Part shown: positions 48,877 through 60,029 of the stretch, one piece after another
Layout of the letters: every line of letters begins with the position of its first letter
Numbering within the stretch: position 1 is the first letter of the stretch
Source of the DNA: Castanea sativa
Lineage: Eukaryota > Streptophyta > Magnoliopsida > Fagales > Fagaceae
Assembly: GCF_040712315.1 (NCBI RefSeq)
Contig: NC_134013.1
Location: forward strand, 80,358,001-80,422,000
Direction of reading: 5' to 3'
Length of the DNA: 64,000 nt
The notes under the pieces: model-generated
Database searches by the model: none
The model's input: the letters and a program-made list of their open reading frames with translations, nothing else
Told to the model about the DNA's origin: nothing
Translations under genes and position numbers: made by a program

Positions 48877-49864
48877 TTTTTTTGGGAATTGAGAAAGCTA
48901 TGAATAGAATGTGAGATAATTGCAAATTTGTAGTAAAATGATGAGAATAAGAAGAGGCAAAAATAAAAGAAGATAAAGGGGTAGAGGAAGGATGATATTA
49001 AGGTAGATAGTAGTGGGAAGATGAAAAGGTAAAAGGGAAGGGAAAGTTTGGAAAAAGTGTAACAATAATTTGGGGATTAATTTTTTTGATAGGTAATAAG
49101 AATATTAATAAATCAAACTGAAAACAAGTGAGAGCCACTACAAGGTGTTCATGATGGTGAACACAAGGAAATGCAACAAACAAACAAATATAAAAAAAGA
49201 ACAAGAAAAAACTTAAAATGCAATACTAAGAGAACAAATAAACTCGACGATAGTGGAGCAATCCAAGAAGCCCCAACACCTAGACCAATCAAATAAAGTC
49301 TTTTGGCATAGAGCTTGTAATTGAACCAAGGATTTATCAATATCCTCAAAAGAGCGCCGATTTCTTTCCTTCCAAACAATCCACATTAAACAACCAGGAA
49401 CCATATTCCGTATGCCTGAATTAAATTTTCCCAGCCAAAAACTCCAACAATACACCAAGCTTTCCACATTGCCTGACATGACCCATTGAGTCCCAAAGAT
49501 CTGAAACATATAAACCCACAGAGAATGAGCTGCCGGACAGTGGAGGAGAAGATGATCCATAGTTTCCTCATTCCGATGGCACATACAACACCTATTCACC
49601 AAAATGCGCCCCCTAAGCTTAAGATTATCTAATGTAAGGATTTGTCCATGAATCGCTGTCCACACAAAAAATGCCACCCTCCTAGGGATCTTAGCTTTCC
49701 AAACACCATTCTACGGAAAGTTGGAGGCAACTGCACCCCTAATGATATTGTAATAGGACTGGGTATCAAACTTGCCATTCCCTTTGAGATACCAATGAGA
49801 AGTGTCACTCCCGCCACTCCTAGGGATCCGGGATTGAATGAACTCAAGGAAAGAGAAGGCAGGT

Positions 49865-49911
<47 letters not shown>

Positions 49912-52102
49912 AGGATGCTAATGTGGCTCAACGTGAGGGTACTAATAGTAAATACTACGCTTTAGCTTTTAAATATATATAGATTGGGTTAGGAGTTATT
50001 CGTCATGTTTTTTGTCGGTTATTTTTTCAGGAAGAAGTCTAAACTTTTAGTTTATGGGTTGGTTTTTGTTATGCTGATTGCTTTACCAAGACAAGCTGAT
50101 GGCAACTGACTAGCCAATGGCTAACTACTATGTGCTTATTCGAGATTTCCATTGGTTTTGAAGATTACAACACCTGTCATTTTGTCTTTTCTCCAGACCA
50201 ACCCACAAAGCTTATAATATCTTGCTTGATGCATTTGCGATCTCGGGGATGGTGGAGCAAGCTCGCACTGTGTTTAAGAGCATGAAAAGGGACAGGTAAT
50301 GTTTTCATTACCTGCATTGTGATTACTCTACACTTTCTATCCCCAAATCATCATATGCACTTTATACAAGTTCAAATTTATTCATAGCAAAATTTTTTGA
50401 GGTTTCTTTCTGTTGATTTCTCAAAGACACAAGCTCTTTCATTGTGCTCAATAATGTTAATAAGAATATAACCTACTCCTGCCTGAACTCTTTTCAGAAG
50501 CTGACCTGTTTCAGATATTAGACAATGATTTTGACTAGATATTTAATTGTATCTCTCTTTCTTTTTGTGAAGCTTAAATTGGTCCAGTTAATGAAGTACA
50601 TAGGTTGGTATCATTGAGCTGTATTCTGGAAGGACCTAGCAGTTGTTGGGTCCATGTCCTCCATGAGGTCATCCATGTCTTGTCATTGCTAACTCAGTCT
50701 CAAGTCTTAAAACTTCTAGTGCTAATTTCTTTTTCAGAGATATTTTATATTAGGAATTGCCTAAGTATATCATTGCTAACAAGTGATCACTCAGTGTTGT
50801 TACACTGCTATGCGTGTCCATCCATGCCTCTCTTTCTAGATTGCCTGTTTGCCTGTGTTGTTTCCATCCAGGTGTCAGTTGGTCCTTAGTCTGTTCGTTG
50901 GTGCAGTGTTGTATCCATCGAGGTGTCTGTTCGACCTTGTGAGTTTTTTTTTTTTGGGGGGGGGGGGGGTTGGTCTTTTCTGTGTTTCTTTTCTTTTTTT
51001 CTTAAAAAAAGGAAAATAAAAAATCCACTTCTACTATCCGTCTCTCTTTCTTTGTAGCATAAATTTCTCCTCAGACAGTGTTCATGGTTCATCCACCTAT
51101 CCTTCCGCTTAATTCCTTCCCCCTTTCTTTTCTGTCTTGTACGGTAAACTGGTTCAAATTGTACATTCTCTTTTGAGCATGGGGATTTTTTGTAGATGTT
51201 TATTTGAAACTCTTATTCGTCAGTTAAAAATCCAGTCACCCTATATAGATTTGCCAAGTATAGAACCTCAAAAAATAGGTTCTCTGTAATCCTTTCAAGT
51301 GTCTGACAGAGCAAAGGATTATGAAGTACTTTTGTTACGACTATTATTCAATGTCAAGGATGGGAGAATATGAATGCAATGACCAAATGCATGCCCTTCT
51401 AGATGGAAAATAATGTATAGGAGTCATGGATATTGACAAGGGTGCTTAACAGAGTGATAGCTGCCCATGTACATTTGCTGTCTTAATGACAAGGGTGCAC
51501 TACTCTTTATCATTGTTTGCTTTTGCAGATTTACCCCAGATCTTTGCTCTTATACGACTATGTTATCGGCTTATGTGAATGCTTCTGATATGGAGGGTGC
51601 GGAAAATTTCCTCAGAAGACTAAAACAAGATGGATTTGAACCCAATGTTGTCACTTATGGGGCATTGATCAAAGGGTATGCAAAGATAAATAACCTTGAG
51701 AAGATGATGGAGAAATATGAGGAAATGCAGGCATGTGGTGTCAAAGCAAATCAAACAGTCTTGACCACAATTATGGATGCATATGGCAAAAACAGGGATT
51801 TTGGCAGTGCTGTTGTTTGGTACAAGGAAATGGAGTCTTGTGGGTTTCCTCCTGATCAGAAAGCAAAGAATGTTCTGTTGTCTTTGGCTAAAACAGTAGA
51901 AGAACAAGAGGAAGCTAATCAAATTGCAGGAAATTTGGATCAATCTAGCAATGAACATAGACTAAACAGGGTTCCTAGGTTTGTTGATGGGGATTCTGAT
52001 GATGAACATGATGAGGAAGAAGGGGCCACTTGTGATGAAAGACAAGATGAACTGATACTTTTGAATAGTGATCATGGAAGAAACTTAGGAGGCCTACTGT
52101 AA
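39711..52102 (+). CDS. P-type pentatricopeptide repeat protein, At3g59040-like, chloroplast-targeted
   Basis: Seven exons: 39711-39769, 40098-40413, 40830-41120, 42241-42489, 45798-45922, 50197-50295 and 51529-52102, all GT-AG and in phase, giving 570 aa. The N-terminus [16 protein letters not shown] plus a basic stretch looks like a transit peptide, followed by [15 protein letters not shown]. About ten 35-residue PPR motifs span roughly 139-488, for example [20 protein letters not shown] and [20 protein letters not shown]; one repeat near 282-313 is short. The tail is acidic ([13 protein letters not shown]). Sequence order matches my memory of Arabidopsis At3g59040. P-type PPR proteins bind organelle RNA and affect stability, splicing or translation; the RNA target is unknown. 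No E, DYW or SMR domain. Introns 3-5 carry LINE, TRIM and other repeats, yet the frame is intact. Confidence 0.95.
41195..41495 (+). mobile_element. 5'-truncated L1 3' end in PPR intron 3
   Basis: Plus-strand reading gives [20 protein letters not shown], then [12 protein letters not shown], the usual C-terminus of plant L1 ORF2, followed by a 3' UTR and an A9 tail near 41487. About 300 bp remain. Same orientation as the PPR gene. Confidence 0.8.
43140..44220 (+). mobile_element. Degenerate L1-type LINE fragment (RT region) in PPR intron 4
   Basis: Frameshifted L1 ORF2 text is readable: [20 protein letters not shown] (RT active-site region), then [17 protein letters not shown] near a frame change, and [12 protein letters not shown]. 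The catalytic box that is normally F/Y-A-D-D reads L-A-N-D here, so the RT is dead even at this site. Short open frames at 43559-43778 are parts of it. Confidence 0.75.
44221..45797. other. PPR intron 4 distal part, no gene recognised
   Basis: The open frame at 44656-44898 has no known domain. Sequence is unassigned intron DNA ending in the acceptor tgatttttag before exon 5. Confidence 0.45.
46210..47554. other. PPR intron 5, AT-rich part
   Basis: AT-rich DNA with a cccgcacgatgcgctgatgc motif near 46266 of the kind seen at edges of some plant dispersed repeats (compare acccatgcgatatg near 10141). Contains a T26 run near 46921 and a short gaaacattgaa triplication at 47325-47410. No coding evidence. 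Confidence 0.4.
47555..48262. repeat. Second copy of the dispersed repeat that hosts element 1
   Basis: Blocks attaaacaatttctaaaat, gtgtttgattgatactattc, acaactaaactttttaag, gattatcatgataatcaaa and attgtgttttgatataaa occur in the same order and spacing as at 10225-10425 plus 17870-18050. This copy lacks LTR element 1 (an empty paralogous site) but has its own small insertion at 47660-47967. Confidence 0.8.
47660..47967 (+). mobile_element. TRIM-like element with an inverted terminal repeat
   Basis: Two LTR-like direct repeats (47660-47736 and about 47874-47941) share aattatggttaa, cttaaacttttgggacaatc and gtaatttaac. TGGTATTAGAGC (47737-47748) follows the first and matches the initiator-tRNA-Met type primer site used by TRIMs. 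The element is bounded by a perfect 18-bp inverted repeat TGTTAGAATTATGGTTAA and by a perfect 5-bp duplication ctatt (47655-47659 and 47968-47972). The inverted end is not expected in a standard TRIM. Confidence 0.75.
48380..48960. repeat. Direct duplication of about 355-bp period in PPR intron 5
   Basis: Copies at about 48380-48545 and 48738-48960 share taacctaaaatagag/attaacccaaagtagag, catcaaYctaaaatagag, a GA run, and gagataataacaaatttata/gagataattgcaaatttgta followed by atgagaa. Copies are diverged with different GA lengths (a long GA run at 48838-48871 in the second). Confidence 0.65.
49080..49860 (-). mobile_element. L1-type LINE 3' fragment with zinc-binding RT domain
   Basis: The minus strand holds an open frame of about 154 codons (49677-49213): [38 protein letters not shown] (the Cys/His pattern of the zf-RVT domain), [15 protein letters not shown] and [21 protein letters not shown] frameshift near 49680 separates it from upstream ORF2 sequence. 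The 3' end shows ttattacctatcaaaaaaa on the minus strand at 49080-49100. Best-preserved LINE in the window; antisense to the PPR gene. Confidence 0.85.
49861..50196. other. PPR intron 5 distal end with GA microsatellite
   Basis: A GA run at 49869-49906 is followed by tttaaatatatatagattgg and then unique-looking sequence up to the acceptor of exon 6. Confidence 0.4.
50296..51528. other. PPR intron 6, no gene recognised
   Basis: Intron with a T10-G12 homopolymer stretch at 50946-50970. Open frame 50605-50889 has no known domain. Confidence 0.5.
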
Positions 52103-52480
52103 ATTCTTTGAATTTTTAAATTTAATAATTTTGTATTTTGTGTTACAGTTGTATTAGTCAGCTTTGAAAATTAATTTAACAGGTCAGTTAAGAGTAGCTA
52201 TGTGGGACAAAATCATTCCATTGTACCTTAATGGAATTTGGAGATATTTCATTTCTGCCTCTCCACGATACACATAAAATCTCAGTTTTGATGGTCGACT
52301 ATGATATCTTTGAAAATACTCTACTTAGTTTAGTTGCACATTTTTTAGTAGTCCCATCTGGAGTAATTTGGTATTGTGCAGTTCAATTTTCTTCTGATGG
52401 ACATTTATGAATTTTTACATTTGGTAACTAGGTGAGATTAAAACTATTTAGCTTTCATTGTACCAATAGATGGCTCTTTA
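52103..52480 (+). other. 3' UTR and flank of the PPR gene
   Basis: AT-rich sequence after the TAA at 52100-52102, running up to the Harbinger-like element. No further gene. Confidence 0.5.
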
Positions 52481-53802
52481 GAGCATCCACATCAGTGAAG
52501 CTAAAAATTTAGCTTTTAAGCTCTACAAAAAGTTACTTTATCTATTTTACTTATTCACTTTACAAAATATGCTGCAGCAGTGGATCTATTTTAGCTTTCA
52601 ACACAATAAAATAATATAAAAATCATAATAAAATAATATATCTACTACAATAAAATAATATATCCACTACAATAAACAATAATCACAACAACTCATAACC
52701 GCCACTACCGACTCTTCCACCACCACCACAATTGCTACTGCCGCCACTACTGTTGCCGCAACCGCCGCAATCGCTATTGTAGCTCAAAGCTAAACTCAAA
52801 TACTACTTTAAAAATTTTTTTTTTATTCTCACTCATTAAAATAATATATATATTTCTTTTTTTTTCTATTTCTTTTTACTCAGCCCCAGCCGTTTCAGTT
52901 TCACCCTCGTTCTCTCCTTCTCAAAGCTCTCACACTCTCACCTCTCTCTCATCTTCAAACTCTCACCGATTCATCCATCATCCTCACCAATCATTCTCCT
53001 CATCCATCATCCTCACCGATTCATCATACTCCTCACCGCCTCCATCGAAGCTCACACACCATCGTGGCTGCTCATGCACCATTATATTGAAGCTCACACA
53101 TCATCGCCGACCCACGCACTATTGCCGACCCGATTCATCATCCTCCTCACCCATCTTCGGCCCAGCTCCGTTCATCCATCATCCTTCGCCGATCTGTTGA
53201 TTTTGCATTTGGGTTTGTGTGTGTTTGCGTATGGGTCTCAGTTTGCTTTCTTTACTGATGCGTGTGTGTTTGCATATGATCATGTAAATCAAAATTATAA
53301 TTAATTGTTCAGCTGTTTTGTGATGCTTTGGTTTGAGTGTTGTGAAATGTCTGTTTGAGAGAGTGGGTCGGTGACGTTGAAAGAGTTTGAGAGCTTGGGA
53401 CGGTGTGGGTCTGAGGGTGAGCGAGTTGATTGGTTGGTGGATCGGTGACGTTGAGCTTCGGTGGCGGCGACGTTGACGACGAGTCAGTCCGGCGGCGGTA
53501 AACAGAGTGAGGAGACCAGAGTTGAGAGTGTGAGCTTGAGTTTTAGATGATGAGATGAGAGTGAATGAGAGAGAGAGGCACGATGATAAAAGAATGAAAA
53601 AAATAGGAGCAAGTGGTATTATTTTAATCTTAAGTTGGAATAATTTTTTTTTTATAGCTTTGAGCTACAGTGCACATGTATCTATACATGTGCACTGTAG
53701 CTGAGAGCTAAAAAAAAATACCTATACCTCCGCTTCTAAGAGGTAATTTCTTGTGTTTTGGTGGAGCTATATAGCTATTTAGCTCCACTGCTGCAAATGC
53801 TC
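52481..53802. mobile_element. Harbinger/Tourist-like non-autonomous DNA element, 1.3 kb
   Basis: Begins GAGCATCCACATCAGTGAAG and ends in the inverted CTCCACTGCTGCAAATGCTC (TIR of about 25 bp with mismatches). It is flanked by TTA at 52478-52480 and 53803-53805, the target duplication of PIF/Harbinger elements. No transposase is present. The interior has a CT-rich half (52880-53190) and GA/CGG-rich half (53340-53580), plus an 18-bp perfect palindrome. An open frame at 53074-53304 is low-complexity and not a gene. Confidence 0.75.
53663..53702. repeat. Perfect 18-bp inverted repeat with 4-base loop
   Basis: AGCTACAGTGCACATGTA (53663-53680), loop TCTA, then its exact reverse complement (53685-53702). 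The hairpin can be extended imperfectly outward through tatagcttt and gagagcta. It lies near the right end of the Harbinger-like element. Confidence 0.95.
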
Positions 53803-53805
53803 TTA

Positions 53806-54336
53806 GAGAAGCATACTTTTTGCTAAGAGCATTGTAACTCAACTTGTACCTTCTGGTGTTGTTTTCAAGATTCAATTTCTCCTTCTCCTAACTTTTGAGA
53901 AAAAAGTAGAGCACATTCTCTTTAAGTCATTTTTTCTTTAAAATGACTGTCCCATTAACATGGTGGAAGTATGGATGTATTACCTTCTAGAAGGTGGTGA
54001 TTGAACTGATGCAAGTTCAACACTGTTTCATTTATGACTTTATGATTGGTAGAAGAAGTGTTCTTGTTGTTAAGTGCAGAAGGGTTGAACGCTTTCGTTT
54101 TGGAGAGCCATTGAATTTGACGCTTTCTTCTGGAGTGGGAGAGCACTGTGTTTGAATATGAACTGTTGATTAAGCCATTCATTTGTGGTTGTCTGCTGTA
54201 AAACTTATTTTATTTTATTTTATTTTTATAGCTTTTTGAGAATGGGATTGTTTGAAAATATGTACCTAAAAAACATACAGGACAATCAAACACGTAAGAC
54301 TATATGATGTAATTCATATAAGTGGTGGAGGTTCAA
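53806..54336. other. Intergenic, no gene recognised
   Basis: The open frame at 53955-54182 (minus) lacks any known domain. A TTTTA run lies near 54208-54226. Confidence 0.4.
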
Positions 54337-55692
54337 GTTACACTTACGTGACGTTTGACATGGGAGAATCTACATTACTCCTGACATCTAGATTCCTAGA
54401 AATGTGATTCCTTACAATCTGAATGCTTAAGAATGTAACTATTCTTATGTTTGGTTTCATTGGGAATCTCTTAAAATTCCTTTGAATGTGAGATAATAAT
54501 GTTTGGTTTATTCCCAAGAATTTTAAATGAATTATTTATTTTTCTCATTCTATCCTTAGATTTAAATGTGAACTACCAAGTCTTTTAAAAAGAATCTTCT
54601 TGTAAATAAATAATGAAAAAAAATATAAACTATTAATAATTTGTTGAGCAATGCACACAACAGCAAAAGTGAATACTTGGCAATAATGGCGGGTCCCTTT
54701 CAAACTTTTTTTTTTTTTCCACACGTGAAATCTAAATAGAATTTTGTTAAAGAATATATCAACAAAGTTGTCTATCCTGTTTATGTTATTTTGGTGAGAA
54801 AAGATATTGATTATTTGTTTTATATTTTATCTTAATTACTTAAATGATAAGGAAAAATGGTTAAAATTGTCCATTTATAAAAAATACAATTTCCTTTAGG
54901 CTCCGTTTGAGAGTTCATAAAGGAATAGAATGGAATGGAATGGAATAAAATGATCATAAGGGAATGGAAATGAATGGAATGAAATTGAATGTATTTAAGT
55001 AAGGGAAAGGAATGGAAAAGAATGGAATGGAATGGAATGAAATGAAATTAAGTAACCTTGATTGGATGTTTTAAAATAAAGGAATGGAAATGAATGAAAA
55101 TGAATGGAATGTAAGTAATTTTGTTTGGGAGCAACATGGAGGGGAATAAAATGGAATAAGTTTATGACAATATTACTATTAGACCCCTATTTTAAAATAA
55201 AGAGTTGAATATATAAGGGTATTTTGGGAGTTTTATTAAAAAAAATCATTAAATATAATTTCATTTACTCCCATTCCTCCCAATTTTGAGGGGAATGAAA
55301 ATTTGAGGTTTTAAGGGAATAGAGAGGAATGAGTGTTCCCTTCTACCAATTCCATTTCCTTCCACTTAAATTCCCACACAAGGGAATGAGTTTTTCATTC
55401 CCTTCATTAAAACTCCAAAACAAGGGAAGGGAAGAATATTCTAAAATTATTCTTTTCATTCATTTCCATTCCATTTCATTCACTCCTCTCAAACAAGGCC
55501 TTAAGCTTGGGAATCTGGATACCCATCTATTTTAAAAGGAATCCATATTTCTATTGAGAGGGGTTTAAAAGGTGAATCCAGATTCCCCTGGCATCTGATT
55601 CCCTAGCATAATTTGTAACCAAACATGAGAATCTTTAGACATTCTTGGGAATTCTAAAACATTACCCCGCACCAAATACCACATAGTGTAAC
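54337..55692. mobile_element. MITE-like element interrupted by a second MITE
   Basis: The outer ends gttacacttacgtgacgttt (54337) and, inverted, gttacactatgtggtatttg (ending 55692) are diverged terminal inverted repeats of roughly 28 bp. Both arms then carry gggaatc/gattccc, atgtttggttt and gggaattytaaa blocks in mirror order. The centre is replaced by the Tourist-like element 54899-55500. The target duplication is unclear. Confidence 0.6.
54899..55500. mobile_element. Tourist-like MITE, 602 bp, rich in GGAAT repeats
   Basis: Starts GGCTCCGTTTGAGAG and ends CTCTCAAACAAGGCC (inverted), flanked by TTA at 54896-54898 and 55501-55503. The left arm has many ggaatggaat units (54931-55100), and the right arm has the complementary attccattcc units (55345-55485), so the whole can fold into a long hairpin. 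No coding capacity. Confidence 0.85.
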
Positions 55693-55842
55693 TTTAAGTA
55701 ATAACATATCACTCTATTTTTTAGTTGAATGTGAATTTCGACAAGTCCATCATTAGATTTACATTATCTTCATATATTTTCTATACTTACAAAATTTCAA
55801 AGTAATGAAGGATCAATAGACATGTTATCGATTAATTGTTTA

Positions 55843-56581
55843 TGTGGGGGGCAAAAAGATCCTGATGAGAATGTGGGCCTTTTGGGCCGTGTTAAGGAAG
55901 GCCGACCTGCTCCTGGGTTTAGAATTTGTTAGTACTATGGGTTGGCCCATACGCCGAGGATCCGAGGATCCAGCCGAGCTTGAACTTACCCTTGGATGGA
56001 CACCGAAGAACTTGGGATTTCGTAGTAAAGATTAGGGGATGACACGGTTAAGGCCAATGGTTAAAAGGGGTAAACCCTAGAATGCCCCAGAAGCACCGGT
56101 GTTGAAGAAATGTCAAAGATAAAGGCTGCCACCTCCACATTAAAGACCCTACACCTACCACCCTGGCCGCATTTATGGGGAAGTGACACCTGAACAGTGG
56201 AAGAGAAACTTCTGGTTACTATTCAAAGGCACTGAGAAAAGAAATATCTAGGCTAAGGGGGAGGTGAGGCAACACGTGTACAAAGTATTCAAAAGAGTAG
56301 TATTTAAAGAGCAATCTAAGACAGAAAAGGGGGATCCTTTTTTTGTAACCTAAAGGAAAGAGAAAGAGAGAGAGAGAAATAAATAATATAAGAAAGTGCT
56401 TCTCGACGTCCGAGCGTATCGACTTATAGTATTCTTTGTTGATTTTAAGTGTTTATAATCTTTGGCTTGCCATTTAATCCTCAAACACTTCTAACTTTTT
56501 CAAGCCCACACTCTACAAATTACATTGTTTTGCCCGAGCCCGTAACGTTCTTGGGACAGTGCAACTTACAATGCACTTACA
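55843..56581 (+). repeat. 5' LTR of element 2
   Basis: Begins TGTGGGGGGCAAAAAGATCC and ends ATGCACTTACA, matching the LTR ends of element 1. It contains ccgaggatccgaggatcc near 55954. The matching 3' LTR would lie beyond 64000. The leader after it (atggcgtgtgtgggaaatc, 56582-56600) is a decayed version of the primer-binding region of element 1. Confidence 0.8.
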
Positions 56582-56629
56582 ATGGCGTGTGTGGGAAATC
56601 TAGTCTAGAAGAGGTAGGAATATTATGGT

Positions 56630-58080
56630 GTGCTTAGGCTCACCATGCAGAGTCACAGGATCACAACCGGAAGACCATTTCGAACGTCTTTGTCATGGTC
56701 GAAGGATCGTGGCGGATGTCCATACGAATATCCAGTGGGCCACTCTGAAGAGGGTAGTACCACCCACGATGAGGGTTCTAAATCCACGCGCAGAGGGAAA
56801 TCAATCGTTTGAAGAGGAAGTTACGTCGTGCAAACGTAAGTTTTCACCGTCCTCGTCTAGTGCTTCTTCGGTTGGATACGGCTCAAGGTCGCTCGGCGGT
56901 GCGTAACGTCCTGAGGAGTGGGCGACCGTAACCCGTGGCTCGCGTTGTGAAGGGCTTAGGCAACGATACTATGAGTATGGGCGTTGCACCAACTCTCTAA
57001 ATCTCCGTTTTCGCGGAGGATTGAGAGGGGGAGGCTTCCCGAGGTTCACCATTCACCATTTATAATGGCCGGACCGATCCAATGGAGCACGTGAGTCACT
57101 TCAACCGCAGGATGGCGGTGCAATGAGACTCACGATGTGTAAAGTTTTCCCACTCCAACATTGGGACTCGTGGCTATGGTTTAACGGTCTCAAATATGGG
57201 TCCGTAGGCTCGTTTGGGGAGCTGACTAGGGCATTCGCTTCGCGGTTCATTACGTGTACGTGTTCAAGAGTCCCCGCCATTGGATTCGCCTGCTATCCAT
57301 GGCCATGAAGGAAGGGGGAGACACCGAAAGCATACTCCGACCGGATACCGGGAGATGTTTAACGAGATAGATGGTGACTTTGATGAGGTGGCGCTTAATA
57401 CCTTTAAGGTAGGTCTCCCAACCGACCACGACCTAAGAAAGTCTTTGGACGAAAAAGCCCGTCCGCGTTGTACTCCGCCTTATGGATCGTATTGATGAGT
57501 ACAAGAGGGTAGAAGAAGACCAAAGAAGGGAAAGGAAAAGGTTATCCCGCAGGAGAGAAGGGATTTCGTGCCTGATACCACAACAACAAGCCGAGGGATT
57601 ACTTCGGGCATCCGGCTCGGCAGCCACCTCAGCCGTAAATATCGTGTTCGAGAACCGGTCATTACTAGAGAAAGTTCGTAAAGAGCCTTTCTTCGATGAC
57701 GAGCAAGATGGCAGGCCCTCGCGAAAAGAAACCAAAATCTCTTTTGTCGGTACCATCGGGATGTAGGCCACACTACCGAGAACTCGTCGGACCCCGTGGA
57801 ACCATCTAGAGCGGCTCGTCGGTGAGGGAAAGTTGAAGCAAGACTTATGTCAGCCCACCTGCGGTGTCACCAAGTTGGTTCAAACAACCCGGAAGGAACA
57901 ATACATCTCGGCCAGCTTGGGAACAATTAATGTTATCTTCGCCCCACGGGAGGACCGGCTCGGGTCCCACGAGGGTGATGGCGGCTTCCCATCCTCGTGT
58001 CGAGGATGTGGGTAGTAGGCCTAAGAGGATGAAGGGCACCGCCCGTCCTAGGTTTCTCCAAGGAGGATAAGGTAGGGACC
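56630..58080 (+). pseudogene. Gag region of Tat element 2
   Basis: Fragments in three frames follow the Tat gag order. First come AHHAESQDHN near 56640 and DPMEHVSHFNRRMAV near 57077, then CKVFPLQH, WFNGLKYGSVGSFGELTRAF (57176-57240) and REMFNEIDGDFDEVALNTFK (57346-57410). LRLMDRIDEYKRVEEDQR-like text lies near 57482, and CRYHRDVGHTTE, the knuckle-like gag end, near 57740. It ends YISASLGTINVIF near 57900. At least five frame changes are needed, so no gag protein can be made. Confidence 0.85.
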
Positions 58081-58630
58081 ATCTAGCCCCATGACGATGC
58101 TCTTGTGGTTACCCTCGAACTATGACGTGAGAAGGGTGATGATAGATCGTGAGGGACGGTGCGATATCATGTACCCGATCTATTTAAGGTTAGGTTGAAG
58201 ACTTGGGTCAACTCCTTATAACTCGCCACTTTTACGTTGTCCACTATAAGCGTTGCCCGGTCGGCTCGGAAACGGTGGAGGTGGACTTCATCATGGCTGA
58301 TGCGTTGATCTCCGTACACGGCCATCCTTGCCGGCCTCCGGGCACGTGAGCCTTCCGAGCCGTCTCCTCTACCTTACATGTTAAAGTTAAATTCCCCCTC
58401 GGGGGAATGTGTCGAGGAAATCTCGGCGGAGCCAATCGGTAACCGCAAGATCATCGATGTGGCCGATGCGCATCGCAGATGCGAGTCTTCGGCTTTGATC
58501 AAGGGCAGTTAAGCTCAGCTCTGATTCATACGGAGTGGTGACGAGAGACACACGCGAGGGATTAGAGAAGTTTCCAAGTGGCCGATGACCCGAGAGATTC
58601 TTCCAAGTCGGTGTACTTTTACCACACCAA
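58081..58630 (+). pseudogene. Aspartic protease region of Tat element 2
   Basis: HDDALVVTLE is followed by YDVRRVMIDREGRCDIMYP near 58120-58180, where the family has a D-x-G-type active site; here it is scrambled. LGLKTGSTPYNS follows in another frame and PPRGNVSRKSRRSQSV near 58395. Degraded linker to RT. Confidence 0.65.
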
Positions 58631-59620
58631 GAGAAAATGGAGTTGTTAGAGTTCTTGAAGGATAATGTTGATGTTTTTGCGTGGGATCCTTATGAAGCTA
58701 AGGAGTCTGTCGGATCATCACATTGTCATCACTTAAATGTCAACCCGCATTCCAACTCCACCTCGGCGATCTTCCGGCGATCTTCCAGAACATTCGAGGC
58801 TCGGGAAGGAAGAGGTGCTTAAACTCAAAAGAGCCGGGGCTATCAAAGAAGTTTTCTACCGTGTGGTTAGATACGGTCGTTAAAAAGAAAAATGGAACGT
58901 GGAGGTATGTGACTTTGGCATCCGATCCGAACAAGGATTCGTCATCGTTCCCAATGCCACGTATTGATCAACCGGATGCCACCGACATCCTCGGATGAGT
59001 TCCTTAGACGCCTTCCGGGGTTATCACTGATTCCTTCCGCAGACTGAGGATCGGATCAGAGAAGATCATTCATTACACCGACGGGGAATTACCATTATAA
59101 GGTCACGCCGTTCGGTCTGAAGAATGCGGGCTACTTATCAAAGGATGATGACCGAGAATGTTCGAACAAGAAATGGGGAAAACCATTGAAGTATACGTTG
59201 ACGATATGGTGGTGAAAAGCAAAACAATCCCCTCACATGTGAAAGATTTGGCCGACACTTTTCGATACCGAAGGTACAAGTTGCGCCTCAACGCCTCAAA
59301 ATGTTCTTTCGGCGTGGGGTCCGGGAAGTTCTTGGGATACATGATTACTCATAGAGGCATAGAGGTAAACCCGGCAAGGTCAAGGCTATTCGGGACTTGC
59401 AGCCTCCTCGAACCCAAAAGAAATTCAAAAGTTGACGACGGAATGATTGCCACTTTGAACAGTTCATATCTCGGTGCCACCGGTGTCGTCCTTTCTTCCA
59501 ACTCGCTATTTGGAAATAAGTGGAAAGGGTTTCAATGGACCGAGTTAGCCTTTCAAGCCTTTCAATATCTATTCAATCTCTGTACCACCCATTCTTTCTC
59601 TCTCGCGTAGGCACATGAGA
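58631..59620 (+). pseudogene. Reverse transcriptase region of Tat element 2
   Basis: MELLEFLKDNVDVFAWDPYE (58637) precedes RT. VVKKKNGTWRYV and SFPMPRIDQPDATDILG (58876-58998) mark the palm start. After a frame change, MGKTIEVYVDDMVVKSKTIP (from 59173) carries the intact YVDD catalytic box, followed by KLRLNASKCSFGVGSGKFLG. Segments between are missing or shifted. It ends in the RT-RNase H connection near 59530. Confidence 0.88.
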
Positions 59621-59679
59621 TTTTGTTTGCTTATGCAGCGGCGCCGTCCACGCGGCGCCATCCGTCCCGGAGCAAGAGA

Positions 59680-59880
59680 TGATAGCGGGTGCAGCCGGTA
59701 TATTATGTTAGTAAGTCTTTGGGTGATGCCGAGGTGCGTTATCAACCCCTGAGAGCCGTGGTTCATGCCACGCGAAAGCTTCCCCATTATTTTCGGCCAC
59801 ACAAGAATGGTTGTGGCAATTGCCGCTCCCCGATTCAGGCAGCTTCCCGTAGCTGCAGGACGACTACTGAAGGATAGCAA
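59680..59880 (+). pseudogene. First RNase H region of Tat element 2 (remnant)
   Basis: VYYVSKSLGDAEVRYQPLRA and VVHATRKLPHYFRPH are typical of the RNase H that follows RT in Ty3/gypsy elements. The part carrying the first catalytic Asp is missing or shifted. Confidence 0.75.
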
Positions 59881-60029
59881 AGTGGGGGACCATCCCGGGG
59901 GCTTTTGAGCCACAAGAGGGTGTTGCACTCTTGGGAAGCCGTGTCTTGGACATGGAATTTGCCGAGCCATTACCGGAAGAAACTCTAAAAGAACCACACA
60001 TGGATGAAAATCATGTGGATTACAATGCG

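Noticed and set aside
49629..49931. Minus-strand frame beginning with a Ser-Leu run
   Set aside because: The start is in a GA/CT microsatellite, and the rest is L1 sequence in the wrong frame.
53074..53304. Open frame inside the Harbinger-like element
   Set aside because: His/Ser-rich low-complexity protein without domain or splice context.
57433..58039. Several minus-strand open frames in the gag region of element 2
   Set aside because: Plus strand reads as gag through frameshifts; the minus frames are shadows of GC-richer coding sequence.
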